NCBI RefSeq assembly: GCF_002979555.1
Contig: NZ_PCOZ01000005.1
Location: forward strand, 1 to 64,000
Direction of reading: 5' to 3'
Origin: Pseudomonas sp. MYb60
GTDB lineage: Bacteria; Pseudomonadota; Gammaproteobacteria; Pseudomonadales; Pseudomonadaceae
DNA length: 64,000 nt
This document shows, piece after piece, positions 59,433 through 64,000 of this stretch. Both the position numbers and the translations under genes were made by a program. The number at the start of each line of letters is the position of its first letter. Within the stretch, counting starts at the first letter, position 1. The notes beneath the pieces are model-generated. The model was given only the letters and a program-made list of their open reading frames with translations, searched no databases and was not told where the DNA came from.

Positions 59433-60202
59433 GGCAGGCTCCGGCGATGGGTGTGCGGTGAGCGTTGCAACCAGCGCAACAGGTGCGCCCCGTCCATGGG
59501 TCGCGCATGCCAGTAGCCCTGACCCTGAGTGCAGCCCAGCGCGAGCAACTGCTGGTACTGCTCGAAGGTTTCGATGCCCTCCACCACCACTGACAGGCCC
59601 AGGCTTTCGCCCAGGGCCAGGGTGCTGCTGATGACGGCGCGGCAACGGGGTCCCTGGGCAAGGCCGCGCACGAACTCGGCGTCGAGTTTGATTTCGGTGA
59701 ACGGCAACTGGCACAGGCGCTGCAACGAAGAGAACCCGGCGCCGAAATCGTCGAGGGACACGTGGCAGCCCATCAAGCGCAGATACCTCAGGTTTTCCAG
59801 GGCCACCGAGGGCACCTCCAGCTGGCCGCTCTCGGTGAGTTCAAACGTCAGGCTGGCACCCAGGACTCGATGCTCGACCAACGCACGCCTGATCTGCGCG
59901 ACCAACCCCGCATTCGCCACCTGCACGGCTTGCAGGTTGAACGCCAGATTCAGCGCCGTCCCGTGGCGGTGCGCCTGGCCCTGCAAGGCGAGTGCCTGGC
60001 TCATCAGCACCTGCAGCAGTTCGTCCAGCAGCCCTTCCCGCTCCAGGTCGGGCAGGAAGGCAGCAGGCGACAGCAAGCCTTCGGTGGGGTGCAACCAGCG
60101 CGCCAGCACTTCAACACCCAACACCTGTCCGGTCTGCAGGTTGAACTTGGGTTGGTAGAACGCCTGGATCTGTTGCTCGGCCAACGCTTGTCGCAAGCAC
60201 AT
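59429..60202 (-). CDS. EAL-domain c-di-GMP phosphodiesterase
   Basis: 257 residues, EAL domain only. Signature EVLARW (EAL loop as EVL), N residue in LNLAFNLQAVQVAN, FELTESGQL, LDDFGAGFSSLQRLCQLPFTEIKLD, VVEGIETFEQYQQL and GCTQGQGYWHARPM, so all catalytic metal and base residues (E, N, E, DD, K, E, Q) are present and activity is expected. No signal or receiver domain. It begins about 11 bp after the autotransporter stop; a longer frame to 60250 overlaps that gene. Confidence 0.9.
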   Translation of the reverse strand: MCLRQALAEQQIQAFYQPKFNLQTGQVLGVEVLARWLHPTEGLLSPAAFLPDLEREGLLDELLQVLMSQALALQGQAHRHGTALNLAFNLQAVQVANAGLVAQIRRALVEHRVLGASLTFELTESGQLEVPSVALENLRYLRLMGCHVSLDDFGAGFSSLQRLCQLPFTEIKLDAEFVRGLAQGPRCRAVISSTLALGESLGLSVVVEGIETFEQYQQLLALGCTQGQGYWHARPMDGAHLLRWLQRSPHTHRRSLP

Positions 60203-60213
60203 CAGCGAGGCAC

Positions 60214-63200
60214 TCACCAGCTGTAGCGGTAGCCAAGGGTCACGCCCCATGGCTGTTCGATGGCGCTGCCTTTGGCATATTCAGCATCCAGCGAGACCTT
60301 GCTGTTGGCGCTGACCCTGACAACGCCGCCAAACCCCAGCTCGACGCGATTGCCCTGCAGCTCGGCGTCCAGGCGCGAGCCATTGACGTTGACCTTGCTG
60401 TTACCCGCATGTTCGGTGATCAGCGACGCTTTCACGTAGGGCTGCGCCTGCATGCCGTTGTCCAGCTGGATGTTGCGGCCGAACAACGAACCGACACGAC
60501 TTTGCAGCGAGTCCAGGTCGTCGGTCTTGACCTTCAAGCCATTGCTGGCGGTGTAGCGGGCGCCTTGGGTGCGGGACGCCGTGAGCGCCACTTGCGGTTC
60601 CACGAACCAGCCACTCTCCAGAGCAATGTGCTTGCCCACTTCGACACTGGCACCGATGCCGTTGGTGTCATAGGACGCCTTGACCGGGTTGCCCAGGTTG
60701 GTCGGGGTCTTGATCTGGTTGTTCAAGCGGTTGTACTTGAACACGCTGTCCACATAAACGCCGCTGTCATCCAGGTAGGTGGCATAGGCGCCGAGCATCT
60801 TGCTGTCGATCTCGCCGGAGGCGCCCTCACCGAAATTCAGGTCCGACTTGGCCGTACCGACCATCCCGCCTACGTAGACCTTGCCGCGGTTGAGCGCGAT
60901 GGCGGTGTCCGCGCCAATCTCCACGCCGCTGATGTTCTGCTGGTAGGCGCGACTGGATTTTTCGCTGACGTCAAATTGCTTGCCGATGGCCCGGGTCCAC
61001 ACCCCGCCCTCGTCCTTGCCCATGCGCAGTTCGCCCAGGCGTTTGACCAGTGCGTCCATTTGCGAGGTCCACATCGCCGCTCCGGCGGTGTGTGCGGCAA
61101 TGGCCGCGTTGGCGCCCTTGGAAAGATCCTGCGGTCCCGGATTGGCGCCGCCGGCGTTGCTCAGGAACCAGTCGTCGCCGTCCTTGCCCAGGGTGTAGCG
61201 GAACGCGCCGGCATCCACGTGGCCGCCGTACAGGCCGAATTGGGCGTCACCGCCGTGGGTGTCGACGACGCGCAGTACATCGCTGGCATTCTTCGGCGAC
61301 ACGCCCGAGTCTTCGATAAACAGCGTGTGGTTGCCGGTCGCGCCGTTCGCAGCGCTTACCACCAACAAGTCGCCTTCGAGGGTCGCCAGGTTAGTGTTCA
61401 TCTGAAAGCTGCCGGTGCCCGCCAACTTGTCGGTGGTCAGGGTCTTGAACTGGCCGTCGGCGTGGTCGAAATTGACGCGGCCATCCTGCAGGTCAAGCGA
61501 TTGGATCGACGAGTTGCCGGTCATCTGCCACACACTCGCGCCGCCAAGCGCCAACTGGTTGATACCCTGCCCGGCGCCGGTCCAGTGGGTGGCATTCTGC
61601 AGGCTGAAATCGGCGACGAAATCGGGGTCGGTGGTGACATCGATGTCGCCCTTGAGCACCGAGCCGCTGGCAATAACGCTGCTGTTGCCTGTATTGGGCA
61701 CGGCTGGGGTGGCCCGTGTCAGGTCAAACAGCACGCCGCCTTGACCGTCAATGACCGAGTTGTTGATCACGAATGTGTGGCTGCCATCGCCGCGAGCGCT
61801 GATGGCCGCGCCGGCGTTGCTGATCAACTCGCTGCCGTTGACCTCGAAGCGGTTGTCGGTGCCAGTAGTGGCCCAAGACATCAGGCCATTGTTGCCACTG
61901 CCGTTCGCGGTCACGCGGCTGCCGTCGATCCGCAGAAGGCCACCGTCGCTCATCGTCGCGCCGTGGCCCGACGCATCGATCTCGGAGCTGGCGATCGACA
62001 TCTCACCGCCGCCGTAAACCGACACACCATGGGAGGCAGCGCCGTGGGTCGTGATCTTGCCCCGGGTGAACGTCACCTGGCTGCCAGAGCCAAAGGCCAG
62101 CAAACCATAGGACTGCCCGCCGCGGGTGTCGATGACCACGCGATCAGCAACTACCGTCGAACCGTTGCCTTCGGCCACCAATGCCCGGGAAAACGCCCCG
62201 CTGGTGCTGACGGCCACATTGGCCAATTGCACGGTGCCGCCCCCCAGTGACTTGGCGCCCTCGGCAAGCATTCCGGCGGTCGTGATCGCACCGTCTTCGA
62301 ACTTGACGAGGCTGCCAACACTCTCTGCGGATACGCCGGCAGAACGGTCACCAGCCGTGGTGATATTGACACCGACCGCATCGATCAAGCCGGCAAAAAG
62401 CGCCTGCAAGCCGACGGACTGCGCGCCGAGGGTCTGCACCTGGGTGCCCGTCAGGGACACCCTGCCGCCGGTTCCGGCACGCGCGCCTTCCGCGTTGATC
62501 CCGCGCGTGGTGATCGAACCACCGTTCACCGCAATGACCGAGTCCGCCCCCCCGGCCAGCACACCGCGGCTGTAGCTGCCAGCCGTGCTGACCGCCACGT
62601 CGTTGAGCAGGATGTTCCCGCCACCGGCCAAGACCAACACCGCATCACTGACCGTATTGGTCGTGGTGACGCTGCCGCCATTCATCACAGCCGAGCTGGC
62701 GTCGGTGGTCATGATCCCCACGCTACCCTGCCCGGTCGCCAGCACGGAAGTGTCGTTCAGGATGATTACCGAACCACCGGTCGCGGCGGCGCCCGCCGTG
62801 GTGTTGCCGCCCACGCCGCCGTCCACCTGAATGCTGGAGTTGGACACTTCAACCCGGCTGCCGGTCTCGGCCTGAATGCCACGCGCCAGGGTTCCGGTGG
62901 TGTGGATTGTCAGGTTGTCGGCCTGGATTTGCGCGCCGTCGTGGGCCGACAGCGCATGGGAGGTGCGGCCACTGGTGTTGATCGTGCCGCCCTGATAGGT
63001 CACCAGGCTGCCGGCACCGTCTGCCAGCACGCCCACTGAATGCAGGCCCGAGCTGATCAGGTCGACATTGGTCACGGTGAGGGTATCGCCGTCCTTGGCC
63101 GCCACGACGGGGGCCTCATCGCCGAGGGTCTCGATGATTTGGTCACGGATATCGGAATGGGCCGCAAACGCAGGGCTCTGGGCCAGGGCCGTCACGGAAA

Positions 63201-63234
63201 ACGCAATGCTGATCGCCAACAGGGACTTGTTCAT
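60214..63234 (-). CDS. Autotransporter with beta-helix repeat passenger
   Basis: 1006 residues from the ATG with GGAGG at ideal spacing; a longer frame of 19 residues has no support. Signal peptide MNKSLLAISIAFSVTALAQS. The passenger (~55-405) has about 14 copies of a 25-residue unit, roughly xxxITTxGxxSxGVxAxxGGxVxL, then a pertactin-like central region, then the autotransporter beta domain (~730-1006) starting GVWTRAIGKQFDVS and ending GVTLGYRYSW. The C-terminal aromatic residue fits Bam recognition. A surface adhesin-like role is inferred. Operon with EAL and half-receiver genes. Confidence 0.92.
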   Translation of the reverse strand: MNKSLLAISIAFSVTALAQSPAFAAHSDIRDQIIETLGDEAPVVAAKDGDTLTVTNVDLISSGLHSVGVLADGAGSLVTYQGGTINTSGRTSHALSAHDGAQIQADNLTIHTTGTLARGIQAETGSRVEVSNSSIQVDGGVGGNTTAGAAATGGSVIILNDTSVLATGQGSVGIMTTDASSAVMNGGSVTTTNTVSDAVLVLAGGGNILLNDVAVSTAGSYSRGVLAGGADSVIAVNGGSITTRGINAEGARAGTGGRVSLTGTQVQTLGAQSVGLQALFAGLIDAVGVNITTAGDRSAGVSAESVGSLVKFEDGAITTAGMLAEGAKSLGGGTVQLANVAVSTSGAFSRALVAEGNGSTVVADRVVIDTRGGQSYGLLAFGSGSQVTFTRGKITTHGAASHGVSVYGGGEMSIASSEIDASGHGATMSDGGLLRIDGSRVTANGSGNNGLMSWATTGTDNRFEVNGSELISNAGAAISARGDGSHTFVINNSVIDGQGGVLFDLTRATPAVPNTGNSSVIASGSVLKGDIDVTTDPDFVADFSLQNATHWTGAGQGINQLALGGASVWQMTGNSSIQSLDLQDGRVNFDHADGQFKTLTTDKLAGTGSFQMNTNLATLEGDLLVVSAANGATGNHTLFIEDSGVSPKNASDVLRVVDTHGGDAQFGLYGGHVDAGAFRYTLGKDGDDWFLSNAGGANPGPQDLSKGANAAIAAHTAGAAMWTSQMDALVKRLGELRMGKDEGGVWTRAIGKQFDVSEKSSRAYQQNISGVEIGADTAIALNRGKVYVGGMVGTAKSDLNFGEGASGEIDSKMLGAYATYLDDSGVYVDSVFKYNRLNNQIKTPTNLGNPVKASYDTNGIGASVEVGKHIALESGWFVEPQVALTASRTQGARYTASNGLKVKTDDLDSLQSRVGSLFGRNIQLDNGMQAQPYVKASLITEHAGNSKVNVNGSRLDAELQGNRVELGFGGVVRVSANSKVSLDAEYAKGSAIEQPWGVTLGYRYSW

Positions 63235-63360
63235 AGCTACCTCCAGAAGGGTAATTGGGCGAGCGATCCTTGGCTCTTCTCTGGAGGTCAATGTAGGGAT
63301 GGAACAGGAATGGACGCGTAGGCTCCATCCCGTCGACTTGTAGGAAATTTCCCACGACGT

Positions 63361-64000
63361 TTAGATCAGATTAACGGCCAGCTGTTGCTCAAGCTGCTCC
63401 ATGGCTTGTTGCAGGCCATCTACCGCTTCGGTGAGGACTGCCGAATTCAATCCTGCGCAGGCGCTTTCCAGGGCTTCACACGCCTGGATCAAGCGCTGCG
63501 CCTTGATAATCCGCGCACCGCCTTTCACCCGGTGCGCCAGGTCGGCCAAGCCGGTTACGTCGTGCTGGGTAAACAGCTGCATCAGGCGCGCCATGTCCTG
63601 TTCGTTGCTGGCGGCCAGGTCCTGCAGCAGGCTCTGCAGCGATGCCGTATCGCCCCGGCTGAGTTGCTCCAGGCTGGTCAGGTCGATGTCGCCCGCCAGG
63701 GTGTGCCGGGGGGGCGGTGCTGCCGAGTCCGGCACTCTGGAGGCCAGGCAGGCACTGAGGTCCTGCAGGCTGATGGGCTTGAACAGGCAGTCGTCCATGC
63801 CGGCGTCAAGGCAGCGGTCCTTTTCATCCGGCTGGGCATTGGCGGTAAGGCCCAGAATCAGCCCGGCAGGCAAGCGCCGGCTGCGCTCTTCGTCACGGAT
63901 CGCGCGTGTCAGTTCATAGCCGTTCATCAACGGCATGTTGCAATCGGTGATCACCACATCGAATGGCTGCGCCCGCCAGGCGCGCAAGCCGTGGGCGCCG
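63361..64000 (-). CDS. Hybrid sensor kinase, C-terminal receiver and Hpt, 5' part missing
   Basis: The open frame runs off the window edge. Receiver domain with Asp in FDVVITDCNMPLMNGYEL and Lys in CLFKPI, followed by a histidine phosphotransfer domain (ALAHRVKGGARIIKAQRLIQACEALE, His in AHRVKGG). This is the C-terminal layout of BvgS/EvgS/RocS-type hybrid kinases. Located 127 bp upstream of the autotransporter gene on the same strand, so likely its regulator. N-terminal sensor part not visible. Confidence 0.88.
   Translation of the reverse strand, partial: GAHGLRAWRAQPFDVVITDCNMPLMNGYELTRAIRDEERSRRLPAGLILGLTANAQPDEKDRCLDAGMDDCLFKPISLQDLSACLASRVPDSAAPPPRHTLAGDIDLTSLEQLSRGDTASLQSLLQDLAASNEQDMARLMQLFTQHDVTGLADLAHRVKGGARIIKAQRLIQACEALESACAGLNSAVLTEAVDGLQQAMEQLEQQLAVNLI

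Noticed and set aside
60409..62250. Plus-strand frame of 613 codons across the autotransporter
   Set aside because: Antisense shadow; the minus strand gives signal peptide, repeats and beta domain, so the plus frame is not a gene.
61950..63080. CRISPR array or simple DNA repeat
   Set aside because: The periodicity is a coding 75-bp unit with diverged DNA copies in an open frame, not identical repeats with spacers.

Overview
The window is a gene-dense, GC-rich stretch of a Pseudomonas chromosome. Gene content (FecI/FecR/TonB-receptor cassettes, metE, glsA-type glutaminase, GlxA-type AraC regulators, Pseudomonas-style intergenic GTGGGAGGGGGCTTGCCCCCTCCCAC hairpins) and protein character point to the P. 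fluorescens group; this is an inference from sequence character, no search was run. I see no rRNA, tRNA, CRISPR, prophage or insertion sequence.

Layout. 1-2.8 kb: edge of a P-loop kinase gene, two GNAT acetyltransferases, and a TPM-domain membrane protein. 2.9-4.85 kb: an RsbQ/KAI2-like alpha/beta-hydrolase translationally coupled to a PAS histidine kinase, a candidate hydrolase-based ligand sensor. 4.88-8.84 kb: a first ECF sigma / FecR / STN-type TonB receptor cassette under a Fur-box-like site. 8.9-18.06 kb: a second sigma / FecR / STN receptor cassette, with a perfect Fur palindrome, continued by an M16 zinc protease and an SbmA/YddA-like ABC transporter. This resembles the protease-associated import systems (FusA/FusC, YddB/PqqL/YddA), but here it carries its own surface-signalling regulators. 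18.0-23.2 kb: two divergent L,D-transpeptidases, a creatininase-family hydrolase, two small exported proteins, a small hypothetical and a glutathione transferase. 23.3-27.3 kb: a third sigma / FecR / receptor cassette on the minus strand.

27.4-38.8 kb: mostly housekeeping and accessory single genes: DUF1624 membrane acyltransferase-like protein, metE, LysE exporter, carboxynorspermidine decarboxylase and dehydrogenase (sym-norspermidine/spermidine synthesis), glutaminase, small membrane protein and lipoprotein, the remnant of a Tat-exported protein, and a divergent flavin monooxygenase / sulfonate-type binding protein pair. 38.9-50.6 kb: a carbohydrate (probably polyol or branched ketose) cluster. 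A minus-strand arm holds a split transketolase and an FGGY kinase. The plus-strand arm holds a ribose-type ABC importer, two SDR dehydrogenases, a SorC-family regulator, a transaldolase and a GlxA-type AraC regulator. Together they could import, oxidise, phosphorylate and rearrange a sugar alcohol into central metabolism.

50.6-57.4 kb: an MscS channel fused to a cyclic-nucleotide-binding domain, a LysR regulator, then a FixJ-type two-component system with an extra stand-alone receiver and an NDH-2-like flavoprotein; a 14-bp motif ATACC-N4-TATAG recurs exactly in three of the intergenic regions. 57.5-64 kb: a sugar-efflux MFS protein, then a minus-strand surface/biofilm locus: fimbrial-like protein, 67-residue half-receiver, EAL c-di-GMP phosphodiesterase, a repeat-rich autotransporter and the C-terminus of a BvgS/EvgS-like hybrid kinase running off the window.
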